A DNA stretch of 64,000 nucleotides from Maniola hyperantus (GCF_902806685.2 NC_048560.1:4628492-4692491), one strand, 5' to 3'. Shown: positions 1 to 11,040, counted from the stretch's first letter. Notes: generated by a model not told the origin, from the sequence alone. Numbers and translations: made by a program.

Positions 1-177
1 TAGGTTATTCGTACGTGTACTTAATAATGTATATTATTAGATTTGAATTCTTATAAGAAACTTTAACACATAAGAATCTAAGAATTACTATTTAAATCAA
101 TTATATAACTTCCAATATTATTACAAAATGATCTAAGTATAATATGTATTTGTATTTTTCGATCATCTAGGGATATA
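1..177. other. AT-rich sequence, nothing recognised
   Basis: No open frame, repeat family or RNA gene could be supported here. It ends in the TA dinucleotide that is the target duplication of the first MITE-1 copy. Confidence 0.5.
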
Positions 178-331
178 CAGTGCGACAAGGCTCTTTTGAC
201 GCGTGGCGAAAATCAGAACTAACGTTGCCGTCAAGTGTCCCCTTTGTTCTTGTTTGAATAGTCAGCCTTTGTTCTCGAACAGCGCCCCCCTGTCAATGTC
301 ATTCAAGTGTCAAAAGGGCCTTGTCGTACTG
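178..331 (+). mobile_element. MITE-1 copy 1, TA target duplication
   Basis: A 154-bp non-coding element bounded by inverted ends starting CAGTGCGACAAGG and flanked by TA on both sides, as expected for a Tc1/mariner-type MITE. Two more copies with the same internal sequence lie at 2202-2357 and 34835-34987. The superfamily is inferred only from the TA duplication. Confidence 0.8.
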
Positions 332-458
332 TATACCTGTCTACACTTTTGTAAAAATTAAAAATGGCGGCTCCCCGGCAAACCATAGAGACCGTCACTA
401 ATCTTCAAACCCACTTTAATATGGATTTTGGTTTATGTTATAATCTAGCTTTAATTTA

Positions 459-1571
459 GACTAGCTTATGCTCGCGACGAGCATGACAAGTGCAGAAGAG
501 GAAGTAGACCGAAGAATTAACATCAGTTGGAACAAGTACTGGGCACAAAAGGAAGTAATGAAAGGGGCTTACCCACTACACCTTAAAAAAACCGTTTTAG
601 ATACATGCATCCTACCATGCCTTACCTACGCCAGCCAAACATGGATCTATACAAAGAATATAAAAAGGAAAATGGTAACTTGTCAGAGGGCGATGGAAAG
701 AAGCATACTTAATCTACGAAAAATACACAAAGTGAGAAGCGAAGACATAAGAAAAAAGACAAAGCTAACAGACGCCTTGAAACATGCCCTGAAACTTAAA
801 TGGAAATGGGCTGGACACGTATCGAGATTGACAGACGAAAGATGGACACGAAAAATTTCCACCTGGCCAGGTCCAGCAGGCAAAAGAAAAATAGGTAGAC
901 CGAAGACGCGCTGGTCCAATGATATTGTGCGAATAGCGGGGAAAAATTGGCTTGATAGCGCCAAAGACAGAAAGAAATGGCACCACCTGGAGGAGGCCTA
1001 TACCCAAGAGGGGTCCTTATCTAAGAAAGAAGAAAAACAAGAATAAATAAAATATGCTAAGATTCACTAACATACTAAAATCACACAACTCAATATCACA
1101 CTCACAAAAACTCACATCCACATACACACAAGCACACTCTCAGATATGAACACACACATACACACAGACACATACAGTTCATACACTCACCTATACTAAT
1201 TAAAAAATACTAACAAATTACTAATAATAAGTAGGTAATGTTAGATGTAAAAAGTAGATATATATACTGTTTTTAAAAAAATATTGTAAATAATTTAGTT
1301 CAAGATAAGGAATAATAAAGGCTTTTTTATTTTATTATTTTATTATTATGCTCGCGACTTCGTCCGCGTGAACTACACAAATTTCAAACCCCTATTTCAC
1401 CCCCTTAGGGGTTGAATTTTTAAAAATCCTTTCTTAGCGGATGCCTGCCTCATAATTGCTATCTGCATGCCAAATTTCAGCCTGATCCATTCAGTCGTTT
1501 GAGCTGTGCGTTGATAGATCAGTCAGTCAGTCAGTCAGTCAGTCACCTTTTCCATTTATATATTTAGATAG
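459..1571 (+). mobile_element. B-family Helitron-like element split by the LINE
   Basis: The left fragment (459-478, CTAGCTTATGCTCGCGAC) and the right fragment (1359-1571) join into one B element once the LINE at 479-1345 and one target duplicate are removed. It has the usual AACCCCT..AGGGG block, the GCATGCCAAATTTCAGCC block and a GTCA microsatellite near 1521-1545. The CTAG terminus fits the CTRR end rule of Helitrons. The assignment to the lepidopteran Lep1-type group is from memory and was not checked. Confidence 0.65.
479..1345 (+). pseudogene. 5'-truncated LINE (RTE-like) reverse-transcriptase C-terminus
   Basis: The frame ending at 1046 encodes the end of a non-LTR retrotransposon polymerase: a DRRINISWNKYW segment, then CILPCLTYASQTW, a CQRAMERSIL helix, LKWKWAGHV, GRPKTRWSNDIV and a terminal W..LEEAY block. 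These are the conserved C-terminal blocks of the RTE-type endonuclease/reverse transcriptases seen in moths. The palm domain and endonuclease are missing, so this is a dead 5'-truncated copy. A 3' tail of about 300 bp runs to an ATT-rich end at 1345. The insertion is framed by a 13-bp target duplication, TTATGCTCGCGAC, at 466-478 and 1346-1358, inside a B element. The ATG at 468 lies in the duplicated target, so it is not the element's own start. Confidence 0.85.
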
Positions 1572-1835
1572 TTATGGAATTAAGTTTCATTATGAAATAA
1601 ATAAATAACCCAATGCTGCCAATTGTACAAATTAGGAACAATGCAATTTGCATTTAGTGTTGCCAGGTGCCACTCAAAGCATCATAGCCAAATGTTGCAA
1701 GTACTATTGCTAGATCGCTCTTTCACGTTTATGGGAGGAACGCGAGATTTTATCATGGAAGAAATGATGCTCTACGAATAGTTACCTACTTATGTAACTT
1801 TACTAGTGTAACACCACGTGTAGCCAACCTTTTAT

Positions 1836-2060
1836 GACCTCCCTGGCAAAGTGGTGAGAGCTGTGGTCTTAAAAGTGGGAAGACCTGGGTTCGATTCCCG
1901 GCAGGGGCAATTTGTTTCTGGGCTGGTTTAGTGGGAGGCTTCGGCTCTACCCGCAAAGCCGTGCCGCTAAGCGATTTAGCGTAAGGTTTAATGAAACCCC
2001 CATACCACTTCCAAGTTAACCCGCTTCCATCTTAGACTGATGAAACGTAATTCCTTTAAC
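1836..2060 (+). mobile_element. SINE-2 copy
   Basis: A tRNA-like head (GACCTCCCTGGC, then a B-box-like GGTTCGATTCCC at about 1889-1900) is followed by the family body with GTGGGAGGCTTCGGC and GCCGTGCCGC. The 3' part with the 'cccataccacttcc' and 'cttagactg' blocks is present but slightly degraded. Confidence 0.75.
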
Positions 2061-2201
2061 TAACTAAATCTAAATTAAAGCTCGATTATAAAACCAAAAT
2101 CACATAAATTACACATAAATTAAAATGGGTTTGAAGATTATTGACGGTCTATGGTTTGCTCGGGAGCCGACATTTTGAATTTTAACAAAAGTGTAGATAT
2201 A

Positions 2202-2357
2202 CAGTGCGACAAGGCTCTCTTGGCGCGTGGCGAAAATCGGAACTAACGTTGCCGTCAAGTGTCCCCCTTGTTCTTGTTTGAATATTCTAAGCTTTTGTTC
2301 TCCAACAGCGCCCCTCTGTCAATATCATTCAAGTGCCAAGAGAGCCTTGTCGCACTG
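2202..2357 (+). mobile_element. MITE-1 copy 2, TA target duplication
   Basis: A 156-bp copy in the same orientation as copy 1, with TA on each side (2200-2201 and 2358-2359). Its left neighbour is the reverse complement of the right neighbour of copy 1. Confidence 0.8.
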
Positions 2358-2605
2358 TACGTTAGTTTAAACTTGAATGCAAAGTGATGACTGCCGTATA
2401 AAGTAGGGCGAACTCTGATTAGAGTGTTTTGCTTTCTGATTCATTGTTCCTTATAGGTTGTTACCTACTTGAACGAATAACTAGACACTTGGTTGAATAA
2501 AACTGTGGTTTTATATGGAGTTCATACTTACTGAAACAAAGCCTTTGTGATAGATAGATAAATCTTAGTAGGTAGGTATAATGCATAAATTTTGAGAACT
2601 GACTC

Positions 2606-2655
2606 GCCATATTCCCTCTATGTGTCAACTGTCATGTCAAAAGTACGGTTTTAGC
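2606..2655 (+). repeat. Fragment of MITE-5
   Basis: The GTCAACTGTCATGTCAAAAG block followed by TACGGTT matches the left arm of the palindromic element at 54228-54378. Only about 50 bp is preserved. Confidence 0.5.
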
Positions 2656-2792
2656 ATATTATATAGAAATAATAATCACTCGTACCTACTAAGGTTTCCT
2701 TATACGTAGGAGTAGAAAATAACCTATTCTACTACCTCTGCAGACCAAAATATGGCGCGTCCTTTCTCAAGATTTACCTAGAAATACATAGA

Positions 2793-2970
2793 TAATCATC
2801 ATCATCATCATCTCAAGTCTCAATCCATCTCAGAAGTTTCCCCGTGATATTTTCCTTCGTCGTTAAAGTAAGTGATAGCTTAGTTAACTCCAAGAAGTTA
2901 AAGGTGCGTGCCCAGAATCGAACCCTGGATCGCCCGACTAGGAGGACTACGTCTTAGCCATTAGATACTA
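2793..2970 (-). mobile_element. SINE-1 copy, degraded
   Basis: Read on the minus strand it starts with the tRNA-like head (inverse of 'aggtgcgtgcccagaatcgaaccctgg') and runs to an ATG/CAT trinucleotide tail at 2793-2810. It has several substitutions relative to the copy at 11446. Confidence 0.65.
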
Positions 2971-3204
2971 ACTATAACTAGGCTATCATTGCTGTCGTAT
3001 AGATAACAGCGATAAAATGATAACAGAACGAAGTCACACATGATTGCACTTTAATAGACGTTTGCAAATAAACCTGGCCCGTAGTAGGTACGTTATCTGT
3101 TCCATAATACCTCGCAAACAAGATAAGCGATGAGAAATACACCTACCTACATAGTCTGTAATAATGCCCTTTATATAAAATTCAAAGTCCTGACTTATAT
3201 TATA

Positions 3205-3345
3205 ACAACGCACAGCCTAAACCGCTGGTCCAAGACATGAAATTTGGAAGGTGTGTTCTTTGTAAATAGTAGGTATCCACTAAGAAAGGATTTTTCGAAA
3301 TTCCATCCCTAAGGGGGGAAAATAGGGGATGGAAGTTTGTATGAA
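3205..3345 (-). mobile_element. B-family fragment
   Basis: It has the CGCACAGC, CTAAGAAAGGATTTTT and CCCTAAGGGGG blocks of family B on the plus strand. The terminal CGCGAGC..CTAG end is missing. Confidence 0.55.
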
Positions 3346-3599
3346 AGTCTATCAAAAGAAAAAATACGTAGGTACGTATTTCAGGATTTTTGAAAATACT
3401 ACCCCCACGCCGATCTTCTAAATTCCACCTGAGCGAAGCCAGGCCGAGTCAGCTAGTGCCCTATAAATTGTGACTACATAGGCAGGTTTAACTTTTCCAC
3501 TTGCCAATAATTTACCTGACTTTTCGTCAGTCCCTAATTGTCCCCAAAAACTTAGGCTGAATAAAAATAAAAAACCCACTCGTACTTGGCCGATTTTCC

Positions 3600-3790
3600 G
3601 GTGGCGGTGCCCACAATCTTTTTTGATGGTTGGATTCGCGTCTGGTGGTAAGGGTGAAATTGCGTGGCGCGTGGTGCGGTTGTAGAAAAAGGAGAGTGGA
3701 ATGAGATCAAAAAGCTCTTCATAGCACTCCCCATTATAAAGGCGATCGAACATACAAGCCCCTAAGGTGTGTGAGCAGTATTCCATAATA
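3600..3790 (-). pseudogene. LINE reverse-transcriptase C-terminal remnant
   Basis: The minus-strand frame contains FDRLYNGECYEELFDLIP followed by an FFYNRTTRH segment. This is the conserved block near the end of CR1/R1-like non-LTR polymerases in insects. The frame then runs into unrelated sequence (below about 3600), so the element is broken. The clade is uncertain. Confidence 0.5.
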
Positions 3791-3824
3791 TATGTGGGCG
3801 GACTTGCGCTTTGTAAAGGAGATA

Positions 3825-3955
3825 ACTATTATGACGTAGACATCCGCTAAGAAAGGATTATTGAAAATCCAACCCCTAAGGGGGTAAACTAGGGGTTTGA
3901 AACTTGTGTACCTAATCTACGTGGACGAAGTCGCGGGCATAAGCTAGTTGTCAAT
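3825..3955 (-). mobile_element. B-family 3' end
   Basis: It runs from GACGTAGACATCCGCTAAG to the canonical GAAGTCGCGGGCATAAGCTAG-type terminus at 3955. The 5' microsatellite part is absent. Confidence 0.65.
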
Positions 3956-4235
3956 AAAAAGATAAGAACATAGATAAGAAACTCCTTAATACAGATACGA
4001 TTAAAAACGCTCAATAAAAAACATGTAAGTATCAAACATAATAACAATATATCATAATCGATAATCGAATAATAATAAAATCGATGTCGCAACAACTCGA
4101 TACCGGTCGTAAGCGTATTAACCGAATGTCATTAAAGTGAAAGTGCTTGACAGATGTCAATCGCTTCCATATCGTGTTAATGAAAGTTGCACCAAAATGG
4201 ATGCATCATTGATAGCTTAGGATCTCCATCCTGTG

Positions 4236-4672
4236 CATGCGATACCATTTTTACTCAAAAGGAAAAACGAAACCCTTTATAGGATCACTTTGTTGTCTGT
4301 CTGTCTGTGTGTCAAGAAACCTACAGGGTACTTCCCGTTGACCTAGAATCATGAAATTTGGCAGGTAGGTAGATCTTATAGCCGACATTCGGGGGAAAAT
4401 CTGAAAACCGTGAATTTGTGGTTACGACACACAAAAAAAAATAAATTGTGGTCATGAATTAATAACTAGTATTTTCAATTTTCTAAGTAAGATAACTATA
4501 TCAAGTGGGGTATCATATGAAAGGGCTTTACCTGTGCATTCTAAAACAGATTTTTATTTATTTATATGCATCATTGTTTTTGAATTATCGTGCAAAATGT
4601 CGAAAAAATACGACTGTAGTACGGAACCCTCAGTGTGCGAGCCTGACTTGCACTTGGCTGGTTTTTTTTATT
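4236..4672 (+). mobile_element. A-family element
   Basis: A nearly complete plus-orientation copy: CTCAAAAGGAAAAACG near the start, a short GTCT run, CCCGTTGACCTAGAATCATG, the ATCATATGAAAGG block and a CACTTGGCTGGTTTTTT end. No coding capacity. A SINE-2 3' fragment (about 4678-4745, minus) directly follows. Confidence 0.75.
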
Positions 4673-4904
4673 CCAATACAAGTTAGCTCTTGACTGCGAT
4701 TTCACTGATTCTAAGATTCTAAGATGGTAGCAGGCTAACTTGGATACTGATACTGATTTTGCCGTAAGTTAACTTCATTTTATCCATAAAAAAAACTTTT
4801 GGAGACCCTTTTGGAGACTCTTGTAACATCTGTCGGATCAATTTTATACGTATAAAATGTAGCCTAGATGTCACCCGGACTATATTAACGAATCAATTGA
4901 CACC

Positions 4905-5072
4905 TCATTCATTATTCTTAGACGGATCGGGTTGAAATTTGGCATGCAGATAACTATTATGAGTTATGACGTAGACATCCGCTAAGAAAGGATTTTTGAA
5001 AATTCAATCCAAAAGGGGTTTGTAATTTGTGTAGTCCACGCCGAAGAAGTCTCGGGAATAATATAGTTTTAA
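4905..5072 (-). mobile_element. B-family element, 5' part lost
   Basis: The plus strand shows GGATCGGGTTGAAATTTGGC, CCGCTAAGAAAGG and the GTCCACGCCGAAGAAGTC end. The terminal CTAG has decayed. Confidence 0.6.
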
Positions 5073-5317
5073 ATTGAGAAGAGAAAGATAGCTTCGCTAG
5101 CAGTGAAGTTATAGCTTCAAATTAAAAGTAAATGATCACGTGCCATAATTTTTGACAGAATTACATCATTATCCCGAGCAAAGAACTGTCATTGAACTTG
5201 ATTTCCGAACGAAGGTGCGAGTTTATAATAAATGCTTTTATAAACACTCCTAAACGAAAGTTCTATTTTCAAATATGGAAATCGGACAGCCATATTCCAA
5301 TATGGTGATCTCAGAAT

Positions 5318-5456
5318 ACGTAGACGGAGTAAAAAATCTAGACAAAGGAACGTTTGCTTTCTCATTCACACTAAAAAGAGAGCACAGATAAAGTTACTAA
5401 TGTGATAAACAGAGACGCAGCTAACCTATTTTTTGTCCCTTATCGGGTAACCGAAA
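5318..5456 (+). mobile_element. Diverged relative of MITE-10
   Basis: It starts CGTAGACGGAGTAAAAAAT, contains GGAACGTTTGCTTTCTCATT and ends with TTTTTGTCCCTTATCGGG. These three blocks occur in the same order in the reverse complement of the MITE-10 copy at 52237-52556. The matching second terminus was not found, so this is probably a truncated relative. Confidence 0.45.
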
Positions 5457-5459
5457 AGA

Positions 5460-5764
5460 TCTTTCATAAGATACCCATATACACTTCATATTTTCATATA
5501 CACTTGATATAGTTATTTACTTAGAAAATTGAAAATACTAGTTATTAGTTCACGAACACAATTTAATATTTTTGTGTGATGTAAGCCTAAATTCACGGTT
5601 TTCAGATTTTTCCCCAAATGTCAGCTATAAGATCTACCTACCTGCCAAATTTCATGATTCTAGGTCAACGGGAAGTACCCTGTAGGTTTCTTGACAGACA
5701 GACAGACAACAAAGTGATCCTATAAGGGTTCCGTTTTTCCTTTTGAGGTACGGAACCCTAAAAA
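5460..5764 (-). mobile_element. A-family element, truncated
   Basis: It runs from the ACTTGATATAGTT block through CACGGTTTTCAGATTTTTCC to the GAGGTACGGAACCCTAAAAA terminus. The CCGGCCAAGTGCGAG end is absent. Confidence 0.7.
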
Positions 5765-6357
5765 CGTTTAATACAAATGTTGTACAAATAAAAAAAACTA
5801 CTAAACAATGGTAATTGTCGTGTTATTCATCGTTACGTACCTAGTTTATAAAATTGGTGTAAAGAAGGGAAAATACTATTTGTTCAGTTTTTTTTAAGTT
5901 TCATAATTTAAGTATATTTTAGATTAGAAGTTTTTGTAGATTTAAGTTTATTATCTATACGATATCGTATACTTACCTATAGTTATTTTTTGAGTTCAAG
6001 TCTCGTAGTCGATTTTTAGATAGGTATACAATTTTATGCATTTAACAAGTAGGCAAATTGCTCTCTAGACTATGTCATAATCTAATGTAGATGAGAATTT
6101 GAGATGTAGTCTCTATGTATTCTATTTAAGTATAAGCACTATAGACTGCACGTGTATGTAAAACTCTGTGTGTGTAAGTTGGGTTGTTTTATTCGTATCC
6201 ACAAAGGTTTCATTCACTCGGGAGCGAGCGTGGGCGGACCGGCTGCTCCTACGCAGTTAGTAATTCTACACTGGTTTGACGTGAGTTTGTATCTAAGAGT
6301 GGAACATACACAACTTCGTAAGTATTTAAATAAAATGCTCCAAAAATCCTACATCTA

Positions 6358-6545
6358 AACATAAAAGGAAAAGCTGACTGACCAATCAACGCACAGCTCA
6401 AACTACTGCTGGACGGAACGGGCTGTTTGGCATACCTACAGAAGACATTAATATGACGTAGACATTCGCTAAGAAAAGATTTTTGAAATTTATCTAAATT
6501 GGAGATTTGAAATTTTTGTAGTCCACGGAAACTGGTAGGTAATTT
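6358..6545 (-). mobile_element. B-family element
   Basis: It begins AAAAGGAAAAGCTGACTGAC and contains ATCAACGCACAGCTCAAAC and CGCTAAGAAAAGATTTTTG. The distal CTAG end is degraded to about TAGTCCACGGAAACTGG. Confidence 0.6.
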
Positions 6546-6587
6546 GGGGTTTAAATCAAAAGTTAAAAAGCACGTGTTTCAGGATTT

Positions 6588-6915
6588 TTTGACCTCTTTG
6601 GCGCAGTGTTAAAAGCGCTGTGGTCTTATATATAGTGGGAAGTCCCGGATTCGATTCTTGGCAGGGGTTTGGAATTTTATAATTTCTCAATGTCTGGTAT
6701 GGTCTGGTGGGAGGCTTCGGCCGTGGCTAGTCACCACCCTACCGGCAAAGCCGTGCCGCCAAGCGTTTTAGCGTTCTGGTACGACGCCGTGTAGAAACCA
6801 AAGGGGCATGGGCTCAATAAAAACTGGAATACCCCTTCCAGGTGAGCCAGCTTTCATCTTAGACTGCATCATCACTTACCACCAGGCGAGATTGCAGTAA
6901 AGGACTAACTTGTAT
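6588..6915 (+). mobile_element. SINE-2, full length
   Basis: A tRNA-like head (GACCTCTTTGGCGCAGTG, B-box-like CGGATTCGATTC), a body with GTGGGAGGCTTCGGCCGTGG and CCGGCAAAGCCGTGCCGCC, and a 3' end TTGCAGTAAAGGACTAACTT followed by an A-rich tail. It is one of the best-preserved copies, with a 3' neighbour A element. Confidence 0.8.
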
Positions 6916-6931
6916 CTAAATATTTAAAAAA

Positions 6932-7378
6932 AACCGGCCAAGTGCGAGTCAGGCTCGCGCACCGAGAGTTTCGTACTACAGTCGTATTATTTCGACATTT
7001 TGCACGATAATTCAAAAACTATGATGCATAAAAATAAATAAAAATCTGTTTTAGAATGTACAGGTGAAGACCTTTCATATGATACCCCACTTGATATAGT
7101 TATCTCATTTCAAAAGTTGAAAATACTAATTATTAGTTCATGACCACAATTTAATTTTTAACTAACCAACCCTAAATTCACGGTTTTCAGATTTTTTCCC
7201 CAAAAGTCAGCTATAAGATCTACCTACCTGCCAAATTTCATGATTCTAGGTCAACGGGAAGTACCCTGTAGGTTTCTTGACAGACAGACAGAAAGACAGA
7301 CAGTCAGACAGACAGACAGACAACAAAGTGATCCTATAAGGGTTCCGTTTTTCCTTTTGAGGTACGGAACCCTAAAAA
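6932..7378 (-). mobile_element. A-family element, full length
   Basis: Both ends are present: AAACCGGCCAAGTGCGAG at the left and GAGGTACGGAACCCTAAAAA at the right. The GACA microsatellite lies at 7280-7323. No reading frame of its own. Confidence 0.8.
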
Positions 7379-7863
7379 CAGCGAATTTTATAAATGCGAA
7401 AGAATATATTTTGAAAACGCTAAAACGAGCTTTATTCCTTTCAAGATAAAACAACATCATACATAATTGAAGTTGTTTCAAACCAACGCGACGCGACATG
7501 GCAGCGAAAATGTTTAAAATAAAAATAAAGCATTCTTTTATTACACCTTCTACAAGGGACCGTTTCATATTCCAGTCACGTTCAGGCAGCGCACAACAAT
7601 TGGTTGTAAATATGTCTGTCTGTCTGTGTATTTTTGCGGTAGGTCGCGTACCTACGCAACTTTGTAATGAACAATACCACGTAAACCATGGGTGACCTTT
7701 TTAAAGCCGTCTTCAACTTAGCTTCCTTTTCGGCAATGAAAGTGTACAAATCTGTTAGTGATTCTCTCAAATTGATATAGTTTTAGGTTTATTATGTAGT
7801 TTGAGTTTAATTTAGTTTGTAAACTGCTGGCATAAAGATTATCTGTAAAAGCCCCTTACAAAA

Positions 7864-8090
7864 TCCATACTAATATTATAAATGCGAAAGTGTGTCTGTC
7901 TATCTGTCTGTCTGCTAGCTTTTCACGGCTCAACCGTTCAACCGATTTTGAAGAAATTTGGTACAGGGGTAGCTTGCGACCCGGGGAAGGACATAGGCTA
8001 CTTTGTATCCCGGAAAATTTAAGAGTTCCCACAGGATTTTTAAAAACCCTAAATCCACGCGTACGAAGTCGCAGGCATCAGCTAGTATCA
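7864..8090 (+). mobile_element. C-family Helitron-like element
   Basis: It starts CATACTAATATTATAAATGC, has a GTCT run, TTTCACGGCTCAACCGTTC, GGGGAAGGACATAGGCTAC and the terminus GCAGGCATCAGCTAG. The CTAG end fits the Helitron CTRR rule. It shares its last 30 bp with family B. Confidence 0.7.
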
Positions 8091-8331
8091 GATTAAAAAA
8101 AAACTTAGCTACTTGGACGAATACTCGTAAATCCGAGAAATACCATATTTGATTTTCAGTTACGTCAATTGAACACAGCAGCTTATTTAGCAAAACCTCA
8201 CTTATTGTTTTAAGGAGCAGGGCCTCATGAGTAGATATATGTGGCAAGATATCAATAGCTCAGTAATTGTATAAAAGGACAAACCTAAATCCGACGGATC
8301 CAAAAGTTATTTTTTAGATTAATTTTATTGT

Positions 8332-9068
8332 CATCATCACCATGATCAACCCATTGCCGGCTCACAACAGAGTACGGGTCTCCTCTCAGAGTGAGAAGGG
8401 TTTTGGCCATAGTCTACCACGCTGGCCAAGTGCGGATTCGCAGACTTCACACACCTTTGAGAACATTATGGAGAACTCTCAGGCATGCAGGTTTCCTCAC
8501 GATGTTTTCCTTCACCGTTAAAGCAAGTCATATTTTAATTACTTTAAAAATAAAAAACCGGCCAAGTGCGAGTCAGGCTCGCGCAATGAGGGTTCCATAC
8601 TACAGTCGTATTTTTTCAACATTTTGCACGATAATTCAAAAACTATGATGCATTAAAATAAATAAAAATCTGTTTTGGAATGACCTTTCATATGATACCC
8701 CACTTGATATAGTCACTCCCTTCGAAAGTTGAAAATACTAATTATTAGTTCATGACCACAATTTTTTTTTTTACAACCCTAAATTCACGGTTTTCAGATT
8801 TTTCCCCAAATGTCAGCTATAAGATCTACCTACCTGCCAAATTTCATGATTCTAGGTCAACGGGAAGTACCCTGTAGGTTTCTTGACAGACAGACGGACA
8901 GACAGACAGACAGACAACAAAGTGATCCTATAAGGGTTCCGTTTTTCCTTTTGAGGTACGGAACCCTAAAAAATGCACATAACTCCGAAAAGTTAGAGGT
9001 GCGTGCCCGGGATCGAACCCCCGACCTCCGATTGGAAGGCGGACGTCCTAACCACTAGGCTACCATAG
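8332..9068 (-). mobile_element. SINE-1 split by an A element
   Basis: The SINE-1 3' part (8332-8553, CATCATCACCATGATCAACC onwards) and its tRNA-like head (8971-9068, GTGCCCGGGATCGAACCCCC) are contiguous once the A element at 8554-8970 is removed. The A element is therefore younger than this SINE. Confidence 0.8.
8554..8970 (-). mobile_element. A-family element nested in SINE-1
   Basis: It has both family ends (AAACCGGCCAAGTGCGAG and GGTACGGAACCCTAAAAA) and a GACA/GACG run at 8886-8919. The insertion lies in an A-rich stretch, so the target duplication cannot be read unambiguously. Confidence 0.8.
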
Positions 9069-9353
9069 CTTCTTATTGTAATTCCATGCAATTCAGCTGA
9101 GAAGATCGCCGCCTCTGTAGGTATACGTACAGTTGTACACTATCTATCAAAGCTACGTAATGGCGGTGATTTTCTCGGTTGAAAATTGAAATGCGTGGAA
9201 AGCCGTACTTTTAAGGCTTAGTATATTTTGTGATTTTTTTATGTTTTCTCTGTATGTTTTTGTTGGGTTTTGCACTGTATACTGTGTTTGCACTATGGTC
9301 CCAGATAAATGAGTATTAATTATTTAAGTATTTAAAGAATCTTAGATTAAACT

Positions 9354-9840
9354 AGCTTATGCTCGCGACTTCGTCCGCGTGGACTACACAAACTTCAAAC
9401 CTCTATTTCCCCCCTTTAGGGGTTGAATTTTCAACAATCCTTTCTTAGCGGATGCCTACGTCATAATAGCTATCTGCATGCCAAATTTCAGCCCGATTCG
9501 TCCAGTAGTTTGAGCTGTGCGTTGATAGATCAGTCAGTTAGTCAGTTAGTCAGTCAGTCAGTCAGTCAGTCAGTCAGTCAGTCAGTCAGTCAGTCAGTCA
9601 GTCAGTCAGTCAGTCAGTCAGTCAGTCACCTTTTCCTTTTATATATTTTCAAAAATCCTTTCTTAGCGGATGCCTACGTCATAATAGCTATCTGCATGCC
9701 AAATTTCAGCCCGATTCGTCTAGTAGTTTAAGCTGTGCGTTGATAGATCAGTCAGTCAGTCAGTCAGTCAGTCAGTCAGTCAGTTAGTCAGTCAGTCAGT
9801 CAGTCAGTCAGTCACCTTTTCCTTTTATAAATTTAGATTC
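9354..9840 (+). mobile_element. B-family element with internal duplication and GTCA expansion
   Basis: One CTAG-end (TAGCTTATGCTCGCGACTTC at 9354) is followed by two copies of the AAAAATCC/CTTAGCGGATGCC..TTTGAGCTGTGCG module (from about 9430 and from about 9645). Each ends in a long GTCA repeat (about 9529-9627 and 9748-9813). The second module lacks the terminal part. It looks like a duplication through the microsatellite. Confidence 0.7.
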
Positions 9841-9849
9841 CCACTTGTT

Positions 9850-10319
9850 TAGTAACAGGTTCCCATTGGCACTCTTTGGGTACAGAACCCTAAAAGGCAG
9901 GTGTGTCACGCCTGTTAACTCAAATTCGATTGGACAATGACAAACAATGAATAAAGTTGGTAATAATTAGGTGCGTTATCTAGCACGTTTAGTTAGCGAA
10001 GTTACAAGCGGTTGGCACTCGCAATAATTAAGATGCACGATAAAAACCCAAACAATGGTGGTGGTAACAATACCGCCCACTGAGACTGTTTATTGCTTTT
10101 AGCAAGAGTGCCAACACTTGATTTCAGAATATAAATATTCATTTTATTTTTTCAGCCAATCGTTTTCTTATAATTGCGCAACTTGGTTGTATGCCATTTA
10201 TTTTTAATTATGCCAATTATCACCAACCACTATAATATCATCTTACAAATGCAACAACAGACTTTCAAAAAGTGTAATTTATTACCTATTTTGAATAAAC
10301 CATTTGATTTGATTTGATT
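9850..10319. other. Unassigned intergenic sequence
   Basis: No open frame or recognised repeat apart from a short trace of the A terminus near 9885 ('tacagaaccctaaaa'). It ends in a short TTTGATTTGATTTGATTT run just before an A element. Confidence 0.4.
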
Positions 10320-10373
10320 TTTAGGGTTCCGTACCTCAAAAGGAAAAACGGAACCCTAATAGGATCACTTTGT

Positions 10374-10406
<33 letters not shown>

Positions 10407-10795
10407 GTCTGTCTGTCTGTCTGTCCGTCTGTCTGTCAAGAAACCTACAGGGTACTTCCCGTTGACCTAGAATCATGAAATTTGGCAGGTAGGTAGATCT
10501 TATAGCTGACATTTGGGGAAAAATCTGAAAACCGCGAATTTAGGGTTAGATCACATAAAAAAAATTAAATTGTGGTCATGAACTAATAATTAGTATTTTC
10601 AACTTTCCAAGTGAGTGACTATATCAAGTGGGGTATCATATGAAAGGTCTTCACCTGTACATTCTAAAACAGATTTTTATTTATTTTTATGCATCATAGT
10701 TTTTGAATTATCGTGCAAATTGTCGAAAACATACGACTGTAGTACGGAACCCTCATTGCGCGAGCCTGACTCGCACTTGGTCGGTTTTTTTTAAA
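10320..10795 (+). mobile_element. A-family element, full length
   Basis: It opens TTAGGGTTCCGTACCTCAAA, has the longest GTCT run of the family in this window (about 10373-10437) and ends in CGCACTTGGTCGGTTTTTTT. Confidence 0.8.
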
Positions 10796-10959
10796 CAATC
10801 ATTTATTTGCTGATTGTAGGTAGGTACATTAATAAGTTGTTGACTACAATTGTTTTTGTTTCGAGCTACAATTGTAATATATTTATTTATTATGGGCATA
10901 ATGCCCAAGAATTAAAAAATACATGATATACAATTTAGTTTATTTTGCCAACTGCACTT

Positions 10960-11040
10960 GCCTACCTGGAATCGAACCCGGGACCTCTCACTTATAAGAT
11001 CAAAGAACTCAGCACTGCGCCAGAAAATTCGTCCAAAAGT
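10960..11040 (-). mobile_element. tRNA-like SINE head, fragment
   Basis: The plus strand reads CCTGGAATCGAACCCGGGAC and then CACTGCGCCAG, which is an inverted B-box/A-box pair like that of SINE-2. No SINE body follows. It is not a functional tRNA: no acceptor stem can be closed. Confidence 0.5.

Larger units (their letters stand above)
334..2201. repeat. Segment bracketed by ~85-bp inverted repeats
   Basis: Positions 334-420 (starting near CTACACTTTTGTAAAAATT) match the reverse complement of 2116-2201 with a few substitutions and small indels. Each inverted arm abuts a MITE-1 copy on its outer side, and the two MITE-1 copies point the same way. The 1.7 kb between the arms holds a LINE tail, a B element and a SINE-2. 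It may be a larger DNA transposon with these arms as terminal repeats, or an inverted duplication. Confidence 0.6.

Noticed and set aside
9423..9731. Frame encoding long Ser-Val-Gln repeats
   Set aside because: It is a translation of the GTCA microsatellite in a B element, not a protein.
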